A stretch of DNA of 64,000 nucleotides, from assembly GCA_028532985.1 (NCBI GenBank), contig JANCIK010000003.1, positions 1,560,001 through 1,624,000 of the forward strand. Reading direction: 5' to 3'. Under the pieces are notes generated by a model, which worked only from the letters and a program-made list of their open reading frames with translations, was not told the origin of the DNA and made no database searches. The position numbers and the translations under genes are program-made. The DNA is from Stropharia rugosoannulata. Its lineage: Eukaryota; Basidiomycota; Agaricomycetes; Agaricales; Strophariaceae. Shown piece after piece: positions 10,759-23,323 of this stretch; positions within the stretch are counted from its first letter, which is position 1, and every line of letters begins with the position of its first letter.

Positions 10759-12472
10759 TCAGTACCCCAGGCGCTGCCGCAGGATGTCCAATCCTTGAGC
10801 TACCCAAGCACCGAATGTGGGTCGTTTGCGATTGAAATAAACCTCACCGTTGTCAGTGGATAAAGGTTCTGACTTGGCAGCCTTGTCTTTGTTTGCCGAT
10901 CTACCTTCAATATCGTCAACGTAGGCTTGAAGAAGTTCTCGCTGTCGCGCAGTTAGGGAGCTGCAAGACAGTAAATTATGTGTATAACAAAAAAAAAAAA
11001 ATCAACAAATTGACTTACCGAGGGAGCTGAAGCGAAAATTTGACAAAGAGATCACCATGGCCTGATCCATGCAAGTGTGATACGCCACGCCCTTTCAAAA
11101 CCATTTCTTCGCCTTGCTGCGTTCCGCCGGGTATCCGAACATCCACATCACCATCCAGAGTAGGTACTCGCACGATGCCACCCAAAAGGGCTTTGTGGAA
11201 TGGAATTTTAGCAGTGTAGTGCAGTTGAGACCCTTGTCGGCTGAATATAGCAGAAGGCGCGACATTGATGCGAACGAATAGGTCTCCGGGGACCCCCTTT
11301 CCTTGCAAAGGGGCATCCCCCTTGCCAGGTATACGAAGTATCATACCCTCCTCGGCGCCTGGAGGGAGTCAAAAACATGGATTCAAGGTAAAGGTGATTA
11401 CGCACCAAGTGGAACATTAATTGTGGCCACCTGTTTGACCCGTATTTTACCCATCCCTCTGCAAGAAGAACAGTCCCCACCGCGCGGAACAGATGATCCT
11501 GTCCCTTGACAAGTACCGCATGTACTTGCCATCTGGAACCCACTGTCCAAAGTAAATGTTCTTGTACCAGTGCCGTTACAAGCAGAGCAACTGGTTCGCT
11601 TTACACCTTCCTTCAGACCCGAACCTTTGCAAGGCTCACAGTCAACCACGGCTGTATATGAAACTTGTTTCTTGGTCCCTTTGCATGCTTCGAGGAAGCT
11701 GACATTTATGGTGGCCTCAACGTCACTACCCCGTAGAGTTTGTCTGGCCTTGCCTCGCCCACTGCCTGCAAATTGTCCAAATAGCTCCTCAAAAATATCA
11801 CCAGGACTTCCACTTGACCTAAAGCCTCCGCCAAACGGAAAGCCTCCTCCGAACCCACCTCCGAACCCAGCACCACCTGCAGCATACGCGTCTGGATCGA
11901 AGCCCGGTTGCTGGGAGGCTGCTCCGTATTGGTCGTAGGCTTTTCTCTTTTTCTCGTCTTTGAGAACCTATATCCTTGCTTGAACGACGTTATAAGCAAA
12001 AAAAACATGAAGCGACCCACATCATAAGCATCCTGTATCTCAACGAATTTATCCCGTGCATTCTTGTCCGGATTGGTGTCAGGATGATATTTACGTGCGA
12101 GCTAACGTGATTTCAGCAGTACTGAAATATGAGGCAAAGCTATACTCACGGCGAAATAGGTTTTCTTGATTTCTGCCGCAGTCGCATCGGGCTTTACGCC
12201 TAGCACTTCATATGGATTTTTGGACGAAGCTCCCCGTGGCGCAGTTGCATGTATGTAGCGCTGCAAGTATAAAGTCATTTATCTCCCTTGCAAGAGAGGA
12301 ATGTAAATACCTTTTGTGAGAGAGGCCGTAGCGAAGACGCTGCTGGTTTCAGGCGGGGGCAAACGTTTCTGTATGAGCTGAAGCTACGAGAATGGACTCC
12401 GAAAGCCTGACGGGCACAGGCATTGAAGGCGAGGAACGTGGAGAAGCCCTTCGCCGAAATACCAGGAGACAT
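10759..12472 (-). CDS. MDJ1: Mitochondrial DnaJ/Hsp40 co-chaperone (MDJ1-like, type I)
   Basis: Seen: six exons giving about 485 aa. The N-terminal ~54 residues are rich in Arg, Ser and Ala with no acidic residues up to the J domain (…RSFSSYRN), a good mitochondrial presequence. The J domain follows (NPYEVLGV, KKTY, YHPDTNPDK with the HPD triad). Next come a Gly/Phe-rich region (AGFGGGFGGGFPFGGG) and four CxxCxGxG zinc repeats (CEPCKGSG, CSACNGTG, CGTCQGTG, CSSCRGMG). A C-terminal substrate domain ends near QRLGY. Known: type I Hsp40s of this layout stimulate mitochondrial Hsp70 ATPase and aid folding of imported proteins. The start at 12472 is the ATG that opens the presequence. A short upstream open frame lies near 12650 and could be a leader. 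Confidence 0.92.
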
Positions 12473-13335
12473 AGCGTATACAAGAGTGAGCCGGACAACG
12501 ACACGTTATTTGAGAACACACGGGAACTTCACCGAATAATATTTTTTGAAGTTGTTTGCGCATGCTTACATACTCACTTTTCGAGACTCCCGGTCTTCCG
12601 AATGCTTTCACCACGCCTTCCGCCGCAACCGCCAGGCTCGCAATGTCCATTATAACCTCAACCGAGCTCCAATATACACTGAAATTATCGCAACTACCTA
12701 ACCTAAGCAATAATTATGTTTCCTGGTTGAGTCAAGCCTCAAGTAAAAAGAATCCGATTCAATGGACTCAAACCCTCCGAGGAAACTTCTAAAAAGAGCA
12801 TGCCATTCTGGATCTGCATGAACTGAGACTCTGGTGTAAATTTGCACCTCCTAAAGAAAGTGAGCGAGTTTAGAGTGATCTGTTTGTAAGTATGCGCAAA
12901 CCTTAACAAGCTAAGCTAGGCAAGTCCGCTTAGTTGTTTAAATGGCACTGTTGCAATAGAGAGTACGCATGGGTATACATGATAGATCGCATTGCCCAGG
13001 CTTTGCATGTGAACTGCTTTAAATAAGCATTATATCGAGGTCCCCATTTACTTATATTCGCCTCTACAAGTGTATCGCCTTAGAAGTCCTGCTCAACGAG
13101 TATTATTTAACCCCCATCGTCAACGTAGACAGGTTTCTCGAATAAACTTACCCTTCACAGAAATACTATTAGCATCTGACAAAGCCGCAGCTTTTATATA
13201 TCCCTCGTTTGTGCCGCAGGCACTGTGGTATATTTTGAAAAATAACTTGAACAAGTGTCAACAGGGAAGTATTCCAAGGTAACGATAACACACCATGCAA
13301 ATGAAAATCAACAGAGTTTGAGAAAAGTTTAAAGA
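12473..13335. other. Intergenic region between MDJ1-like and CK2 alpha genes
   Basis: No gene supported. On the minus strand an ATG near 12651 opens a short frame (MDIASLAVAAEG) ahead of the DnaJ start. It could be a uORF or an unrecognised upstream exon; I cannot decide. Confidence 0.4.
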
Positions 13336-14737
13336 TCAATCGGATGAGACGGAATCACTTTCGCCGCCCGGCGGTGCAGTTCGGACAGCATCTGTACATG
13401 CGCAATAAGTTACTACTTGTATACCACGGAGTTTTCCTTACTAAAATACGCATGTGCTTGTGCTTCACGAGCTGTGAGGCGGTCTTGATGGTCATACCGA
13501 AGTAATTTATCAAGAAAATCTATAGCTTCGTTAGAGATATATTTCTGATTCTGGGCGTTGATAAATTTTGTCCACGGCTTTTTGGGATATCTGTTTACAC
13601 AAGTGAGGGGAAAGGCGTAAAACAATATCACTTGGTGCTTACCGCCCAAGTATATCGTCGTATTGAGGGTCAAGGCCGATGTCGTACTTATCAATATAAG
13701 CATATAAATCATCGGTGCCTAGTATTTTGGCAATTTTGACCAACTGGTCGTAATTGTCATGTCCGTGGAAGAAAGGTTCTTTGCGGAAAATCTTTACGAA
13801 AATGAACAAAAGAGAACGGTTGGTGTCGATTTAACATACCATTGACGCAAACATGCAGCCATAACTCCACATATCGAGACTGTAATCGTATTCTTGGAAA
13901 TCAACCAGTAGCTCCGGGCCTTTGAAACACCGTGAAGCAACGCGAACATTATACTCCATCTCTGGATGATAAAATTCTGCGAGGCCCCAATCAATGAGGC
14001 GCAACTTGGTGCGGATAATATGTCAGTAACGTTACTTAACTTTACATAGAGGCAAACTTACCGTACGATGCTGGTGGTCTATCATTACATTATGAGGTTT
14101 GACATCGCGATGCATAATTCCCTTTGAATGGCAATAGTCGAGTGCCTTTGGGAATAGCATAGGTTTTAGTTAATATCCCAAGTAGTTATGAGTAGTTTGG
14201 CCGACCTTGAGTAGTTCAAACATGTAAAATCGTATATCATAGTCGGTGAAGCGTGGATAGAGGACTTTAAAGTCCACATTATGCACATATTCGGTGATTA
14301 AGCTGGGTACTTTGGATGTCGGGTCGCGAACGACGTCCTGTAAAGTAATGATGTTGGGTCCTCCTACCAGGTTCTGCAATATTTTGATTTCCCTCTTTAT
14401 CTTCTTTTTCTTGACCGGCTTCAAGACCTTGATGATGCACTTCTCTTCAGAACCGACATTAATACCTTCAAAAACCTAGGTATCTCCCTTAGCAGATATG
14501 ACGCTTCTATGTGATGATGCAACTGACTTCAGAGTATTTTCCCCGGCCGACTTTCCTTACAATTTCGTAATGGTCCTGGGTCCCCCACTGGACTTGCAGG
14601 TTATCTGCACAGTCCAAAATGAAGCTAATTCAAGTCGATGTACGGACGGCCTTACCATACTCGTACCATGCAGGTCCCAAACGGCTGTTGGCATCGCTGT
14701 ATACACGAGCGATAGACTTAGTAGAGGGCCTGACCAT
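13336..14737 (-). CDS. Casein kinase II catalytic subunit alpha, diverged paralogue
   Basis: Seen: a multi-exon kinase of normal CK2 alpha length. The glycine loop is GRGKYSEV, the basic stretch [13 protein letters not shown] is intact, the catalytic loop is HRDVKPHN, and the CK2-specific metal motif is DWG ([11 protein letters not shown]). The tail, after the last intron, is short and acidic/Ser-rich (GGESDS). It matches the second copy at 16089-17525 throughout, including the intron positions I compared (after EY and after YSE). Differences sit at positions otherwise conserved in CK2: [11 protein letters not shown] has Cys where Tyr is usual, and HQHRTLRL replaces HEHRKLRL. Known: CK2 alpha is a constitutive Ser/Thr kinase with many nuclear and cytoplasmic substrates. 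Inference: a functional duplicate drifting in substrate recognition. All catalytic residues are present, so it is not an obvious pseudogene. Confidence 0.9.
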
Positions 14738-15220
14738 ATCAACGATATTCCAGACAAGAGGACGATCTGGGGCTTGATAAGAGATGCTAGTGAGAGGTAC
14801 GTGTGCCGGTTGGGAACGGGATGATTAAGGCGAGGATACGGCGGCGAGAGTATTAAGAAACCAGACAGTCCCGTTGTTCCACACGTCAGTTTATTTGTCT
14901 TGCACTAATTTACTAAAGTCCGCGTGAGTAGGCCGCAGGAAGAAAGAAGGGTAAGTAAGGTTAAGTAGCTGGCTGATGGCCTCTGTCAATAGGCGATAAT
15001 CACCAGACGCGCCCATGCGTGCGATGAAGCAAAAATAACTGTCATCATGTGATTTTAATCAATGACGTTCCACTTCACCTCACTGCCAGTGTAGAGTCCA
15101 GACTGCTGCACTCTGAATTTCAATGCAAGTACAGACCTGACTTGAACCTGACAGGGGTATTGTACATTATCACATAATTGGCCATGAGCGGAGAAACCAG
15201 AAAAAAATCAGCCATACACT
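14738..15220. other. Intergenic region upstream of the diverged CK2 alpha copy
   Basis: No gene seen. This 480-bp stretch is the promoter side of the minus-strand kinase and the 3' flank of the SET gene. Confidence 0.5.
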
Positions 15221-15839
15221 TTAAGAACGCGAATGCCACCATGATTTCCCATAGGAAACAAGGATTTCCTCTCCTTTTTTAATGTCCCGAGTGCCACTTT
15301 GAATCACCATTCTCAAAGCGCCGGACTCGCCCTTTTCATCCAAGAATATTGCATTTGGTTTATTGGAAATTCCTCTATAGTCATTCACGAACCGTGCTTC
15401 GTTTCCCATAGTTGTGGCATCTATGCCGACACTGAGTCCATCGGGAAAGCGGTGAAGGGATAGATCGTAGTCTGAGTCAGGCCGCTCATCGCAATGTATT
15501 TCACCTGTGCATAACGTAAACGTTCGCATCTCGCAGGATTTCGGTAATCCACGAACCAATGTATTCAATTATTCGAGAATTAGGGAGTATTCGTTGACCT
15601 GCAAAGAGACCACACTGGCCATATGCAGGATGTGAAGCGTCTTGGATTGTGCGGATGACAACCTTCGGATATTTGATTGTATTGGCTTTGCCACTGAAAC
15701 CAACTGATGGTGCTTGAATCAATTTCCTTACAGCAGGTGTAACGGATGAATGAAGTGATGATGAATTAATGTATTGAAGATGTTGAGGCCATTGTGATGG
15801 CCTCCTGGATGTATGCTGGCACTGAGAGCGGCTATTCAT
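15221..15839 (-). CDS. SET-domain protein (putative lysine methyltransferase)
   Basis: Seen: at least two exons, joined across an intron near 15510-15560 so that RIIEYIG continues as EIHCDERPDSDYDL. SET hallmarks are YGQCGLFAGQRI at the start, FVNDYRG (the N-H/D-Y substrate/SAM motif region) and GEEILVSYGKSWW at the end. There is no pre-SET Cys cluster and no post-SET CxC. Known: SET domains transfer methyl groups from SAM to lysines on histones or other proteins. The ATG at 15839 is the first available in frame. Coding-like sequence (ELVLDGKVKIHRP) continues upstream of it without an ATG, so the true start may lie in an unrecognised upstream exon. The target cannot be assigned. The gene sits between two inverted CK2 alpha copies. 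Confidence 0.8.
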
Positions 15840-16088
15840 GTAACAAGGTCGATGGATCTTCACTTTCCCGTCTAGTACGAGTTCGAAAACATAAAAGTGG
15901 CCTTATGACTCGAAGTTTGTATGATATTTGGGCAATAAATCGCTGACTGCGCCAGTAACAAGTGCAGACACTGGACTCAGGACGATCAAGAGCAAATCAG
16001 CGTGGGAATACAAGAGGTAATCTCTCTCGTACCCCATCCTCGTTGCCGACGACGCTCAACAACCTTCAACCTCACATCTCAAATTCTC

Positions 16089-17525
16089 ATGGGCAGGTCT
16101 GCGACGAAATCCGTTGCTCATGTGTACTGCGACGTTAATAACCGGCTGGGTCCCTCGTGGTTTGAATACGGTAGGACCACCCATCTCTACTGTCTTTCAA
16201 TGATCTTTACATTGCCATGCGTAGACAATCTACAAGTACAGTGGGGCTCACAAGATCATTATGAGATTGTACGGAAAGTGGGGAGGGGGAAGTACTCTGA
16301 AGTCGGTCTACCATGCTTAATCAGTCATCCACGGTTACTGAAAGGACTGCAGGTCTTTGAAGGGATCAACGTCGTCACTGAAGAAAAATGCATCATCAAA
16401 GTGCTGAAGCCAGTGAAGAAGAAGAAGATAAAACGTGAAATCAAGATATTACAGAACCTTGCCGGAGGCCCCAACGTGGTTGCCCTGTTGGATGTAGTAC
16501 GAGACCCGACCTCGAAGATTCCAAGTCTAATCACCGAATACGTACACAACGTGGACTTCAAAGTTCTCTACCCACGTTTCACCGACCATGATGTTCGATT
16601 TTATATGTTTGAGCTCCTTAAGGTCAGCATTGCTTTCAAAGGCACGCCTACTTGCATGGGAACGGACTGTAACTGTATCTGAATCCGCAGGCACTGGACT
16701 TCTGTCATTCGAAAGGCATCATGCATCGTGATGTCAAACCTCATAATGTAATGATTGATCATGAACATCGCAAGGTAATTGTGTGATAATAGTATGCACG
16801 ATGATCATCTAAATTTTTTTTTCATAGCTACGGCTCATCGACTGGGGTCTTGCGGAATTTTATCACCCGAAAACGGAATACAATGTCCGCGTTGCTTCAA
16901 GATACTTCAAAGGTCCAGAACTGTTGGTCGATTTCCAGGAGTACGACTACAGTCTTGACATGTGGAGCTATGGATGTATGTTCGCTTCCATGGTACGTCA
17001 TATCTTGAATGTAACTGCCTCCTTAATGAACTTCATAAATTGCGCTTAGATTTTCCGCAAAGAACCTTTTTTCCATGGTCATGATAATTATGACCAGTTG
17101 GTAAAAATTACTAAAGTATTGGGTACGGATGAATTGTACGCATACATTGACAAGTACCACATACGTCTTGATCCGCAATATGATGAATTATTGGGACGGT
17201 GAGCTCTCAAATTCAACGTTCGGATTAATTCGCCTGATTTAATTTCCTTAAACTCAGTTATCCCAGAAAACCTTGGACACGATTTGTGACGCCGGAGAAT
17301 CAGAGATATATTTCTAATGAAGCCCTTGACTTCTTAGATAAATTGCTTCGTTACGACCATCAAGAGCGTCTGACTGCACAAGAAGCTCAAGCGCATGCAT
17401 ACTTCGGTAAGTTAGCTGTCAAGTATTTGTTAAAAGTATCTGTTAAACCTGGATTAGATCCTGTCCGGACTGAGACCCCTGTAGCCGTACCAGGCGGAGA
17501 AAGCGATTCCGCGTCATCAGGTTGA
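16089..17525 (+). CDS. CKA1: Casein kinase II catalytic subunit alpha, canonical copy
   Basis: Seen: starts [13 protein letters not shown]; exon 1 is 16089-16170 and exons join in frame to a stop at 17523-17525. All CK2 alpha landmarks are intact: [64 protein letters not shown], and [19 protein letters not shown]. The C-terminal tail is short and Ser/acidic ([10 protein letters not shown]). Unlike the copy at 13336-14737 it keeps the Tyr in the P+1 loop. Known: CK2 alpha with the beta subunit forms the CK2 holoenzyme, an acidophilic Ser/Thr kinase. Inference: the ancestral, essential copy. Its promoter is the 250 bp shared with the divergent SET gene. Confidence 0.94.
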
Positions 17526-18249
17526 TATCTTATGATACATAACTCAGTTCCTTTCTCGTATCTCTGCCTCTCTCTTCACATTGTGCGTCCCCAAGTATAT
17601 ATAGACTCGTTATATTTAGTTTTACCATATTCTGCAAACTCTGCATGAGTTGCTTTCATTGAGGTGTGTTATCTCCAGCAATCGACCTCAACAGTAGCTA
17701 TTACTAATGATACTCGAAGTCTATAAGTCCGCTGATATCGAGGCCTTCTGCTCTATCTGTAACTTTAAATCTACAATGAACTGAAACTTCGGAAAATACA
17801 CCCGTCCATGTGTGACGAGCATGTTAGGATCTAGTAACACGTGGTGTCTTTGCTTCTGGTTAGCGACCTTTTGTGAATAAGTGTATCACACTTACCATGG
17901 GTCATACGCAGAAAAACCGACACATTACTGAACAAGACCGAAACGTAGCATCCGGTTCCGATGATAGTACGCATGCTACCACAAAGTTTGTAGCTTCTGT
18001 TTTGTTGCGAAGCAAAATACCTCCCCGCTCGATACGTCTGTAAATGTTTACTTGTGAGCATGAAGCAAGTGCGTGCCATGTTGTTCACCATGATCGCCTT
18101 CATGGTGGGTAGATGAAAAGGGGATTCCGTTTATCCAGCCGCATGGACCCATGAGGTATCCATCTGCTCGAACTTCATACATGATTATCTCGAAAACTAT
18201 TTAGCTGGCCTGCTTTCTGCAGGGTTAGGCCAGGCGCACACGATCTAGG
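17526..18249. other. Intergenic region upstream of first chitinase
   Basis: No gene supported. It holds the 3' flank of the CK2 alpha gene and the promoter of the chitinase. Confidence 0.5.
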
Positions 18250-20730
18250 ATGCTGTTTTCCATCGCTGCTCTACTGACAGGTCTCTTGTCCCAAACAGTA
18301 TCTGGTTTCGACAACACCCGGTTCGACAATGTGAGTGTTTAGCACAACTTGTTTATAATTCGACTTACTAAGGACTGGCTGTGGTGAAGGTCGCGGTGTA
18401 CGCCGTTTTGTAAATCCTCTATGTAGATGACATTCGTGACTGAAATTTGGTGTATTAGATACTGGGGCCAGAACTCTTACGGCGCAACAAACCCTAGCAA
18501 CACTGCTAATTGGCAACAACGCCTTTCCTTCTATTGTAATGTATGTTCATAAATATAGGTCATACGTGAAGGTTGATATCGTTGCTGATGCCTTGTAACA
18601 TTCAGGACGATGCCATTGATGTATTTCCTATGGCATTTATGAACGTATTTTTTGGAACCGGAGGTCTTCCGTCTATCAACCTCGCCAGTGTAAGCTTCAT
18701 TGTCGCTTCTAGGTAGAAGCCATATGGCTTATCTCTAGTTTCAACTTTTGTAGACTTGCAATCCAACCGATAACGCGACATTCCCAGGGACCGAGCTTCC
18801 AAACTGCTCTTCACTTGCATCAGATATTACAACATGCCAGGCGAAGGGTAAAATCATTACTATAAGTATGGGAGGTGCTACTGGCGCCGTTGGCTTTACA
18901 TCAGCCGCGCAAGCCACATCATTTGCGCAGACCGTGTGGAACTTATTCCTCGGTGGCACATCGTCAACTCGTCCATTTGGTTCTGCAGTACTTGACGGGT
19001 AAGCAATTGTGTATTAATGCCTACTTCACCCCGATTTACATGACATGCAGTGTCGACCTCGACATCGAAGGCGGTGGTTCGCAATTCTACGACTCATTTG
19101 TCAATGAAATCCGGTCTCTTTCAGCAGGTGCATCCAAACAGTAAGTTCAATACATATACGATAAACTTGCTATACTTCACTAATGCTTGATTAGATACTA
19201 TGTTACCGCTGCCCCACAATGTGTCTTCCCTGACGCTAACCTCGGCAGCGTATTGAATGCTGTCAAGTTTGATGCCATATATGGTATGTTTTCAGCCTAT
19301 TGCAGTCGTATATGTCTGATCCGTTATTTCGCCGTCATAAGTCCAGTACGTGCGAATAGTATAACAAATCAAATTATCGGGGAAATAATATTTGACAGAT
19401 TCTATAATAACTTCTGCGGCTTGCAAAACTTCAATACCGCATCCGTGAGTCTTCTTGGTGTTCAAATTCTCCCTGAATTAACAATGTTGTTTAAAGGATT
19501 GGAATTTTGGGATCTGGTACATCCCTATTTACGACGCTGTAGTGCGGGATTAACTGTGTTGTAGGGATATCTGGGCTCGCACCACTAGCCCCAATCCAAA
19601 CATCAAAGTATACATTGGAGCACCTGCGTCAAGCTCTGCAGCGGGTTCTGGATATGTACCCATCTCCACGCTTAGCAGCATAGCCGTCCAAATGCGACAA
19701 AGTTTCCCATCATTTGGTGGTGTCATGTTGTGGGATGCCTCGCAGGCTTACGGTGCGTTTTATGCGATTGGGCTGTGCAGTGGCGTTTTTGACACATTCG
19801 ATATATTCTCCAGCTAACAACCGTTATGATCTCGCAATCAAAAATTCTCTGTCGGCGGCTGGGGGAACAGGTTTCACTTTCCCTGCCTGCAGCGCTCCTG
19901 CATGGACTTCGGGCACCAACTATGCAGGCGGTCAGACCGTCTCCTTCGGCGGGTATGCACTCTTTTTTTGGTCACTAGCGTAACTTCTAATCAATGTTAA
20001 CAATCTAGATACATTTGGGAGGTATGGATATCTTATTCAGTCTACAGAAAATTGAACTCACCTAACTTGTTTCAGGCAAACTGGTCTGCAGCATCTCAGC
20101 CATCTGGTACTCCCAACGGTGATTGGAGTGCAAGTAAGTTTTGTTATACATCAGTTGTCAGGATTCTTTCAAACAGTTGTTAAACCCTTTCAGTCAGCGC
20201 ATGCGGTGGCGCTGCACTTCCAAGCTCTAGTTCTTCGTCTACGAAACCAACATCTACAACGTCAAGCCCGGTACAGTCTACGACACCGCCTAGTACAACT
20301 ACGGTGAAATCTTCAACAACCACGGCTTCCAGTCCGACATCGGCTCCGACAGGCTCCGGAAGTTGTAACGGAGTTGCAGCATGGTCGAGCACCGTGCCAT
20401 ATGAAGGCGGGTCCCAAGTCGTCTATAAGTAAGCGCCCTTCTTCCAGAACATCATGTGTATGCCAGCTGACACTCTGGAAGCTCGCACCTTTGGACGGCT
20501 AAATGGTGGTCAGAGGCAGATGCTCCAGGCGGTACTGTTGTTTATTTTTAATTCTCTTTTCATTTCTAAATATAATTCACTCAGGTGCTGCGGACGATTG
20601 GACCGACGACGGTCCGTGTACAGCTCAACAGCCCGTAAAGACTATTGCCCAGCCACTATCCACTCCTGCACCGACCGCAGGTAGCGATAACACAACATCC
20701 GTCCGCAGGTCGCGCTTCTTCCGGGTTTGA
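18250..20730 (+). CDS. GH18 chitinase with CBM5/12-like chitin-binding modules
   Basis: Seen: ATG at 18250 opens a hydrophobic signal peptide (MLFSIAALLTGLLSQTVSGF). Exon 1 (18250-18330) is followed by an 8-nt exon at 18390-18397 and exon 3 from 18459, giving VAVYWGQNS, the first beta strand of class III-type chitinases. The catalytic DxxDxDxE motif is DGVDLDIE. Later blocks are AAPQCVFPDA, YVQFYNNFCG and GGVMLWDAS. After the catalytic domain come an Ala/Trp module (APAWTSGTNYAGGQTVSFGG), a Ser/Thr-rich linker, and a second similar module (GVAAWSSTVPYEGGSQVVY). Both match the AW-x-Y-x2-G-x2-V pattern of CBM5/12. Known: hydrolyses beta-1,4 GlcNAc linkages in chitin, secreted. Inference: cell-wall remodelling or attack on other fungi or insects. 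It is followed in tandem by a paralogue. Confidence 0.93.
18390..18397 (+). other. 8-nt micro-exon of chitinase 1
   Basis: The sequence GTCGCGGT lies between an AG acceptor and a GTACGC donor. It joins AAT (exon 1) to A-TAC-TGG (exon 3) as N-VAV-YWG. Without it the conserved VAVYWGQ strand cannot be made and the frame is lost. Confidence 0.85.
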
Positions 20731-21309
20731 TAAGAATGCATTAGAAATGTATGTGTATGTGGAATAAGTAAAAAACTTATATGTAGCGAAGGTGCTTTTT
20801 TATTCGTGATTATTCTGATTATTTGGTCATTGTACTTGGCCTTTGTACATAACACAATTGCATTATTCTTCGAGCGCTGTGCTAGAGTGATCGTTGACGG
20901 GTGCATATTTTTAGGAAGAATGAAGTTCGATATCTCTCACACGGGTCCGTCTTGCCCATAGTCAGCGTATGGACGGATTGAAAGAAGTACCAGTTAACAG
21001 CACATAACTCCACACCGGTAGCCCGTAGGACTACTTGACGAGGCTGGTGAAGGACCGGCAATTCTATAATTCTTAGATAGAAGATCACATGGAAGTTTAA
21101 GGTCTTGTTTTTTCCGTTTAACCGCCCAAGTTGGGATAATCTTTTTATAGATCGGCAACTTATATCTCTCACCATATGCTCCTCCGCCACAATTATACCC
21201 TGTTTCACGCTTCGATGAGTGATGGATACGTGTCAATTATCGGCAAAGCCTAGGATGTTCATCTTTATAATGGTTGAGAGATTAGTTAGGCTCGGTGTCT
21301 CGCTTCACC
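20731..21309. other. Intergenic region between the two chitinases
   Basis: No gene seen. It is 580 bp holding the terminator side of the first chitinase and the promoter of the second. Confidence 0.5.

Positions 21310-23323
<2,014 letters not shown>

Noticed and set aside
12384..12710. Open frame overlapping the 5' end of the MDJ1-like gene
   Set aside because: It overlaps the presequence exon in another frame. The short MDIASLAV part could be a uORF, but nothing shows that it is an independent gene.
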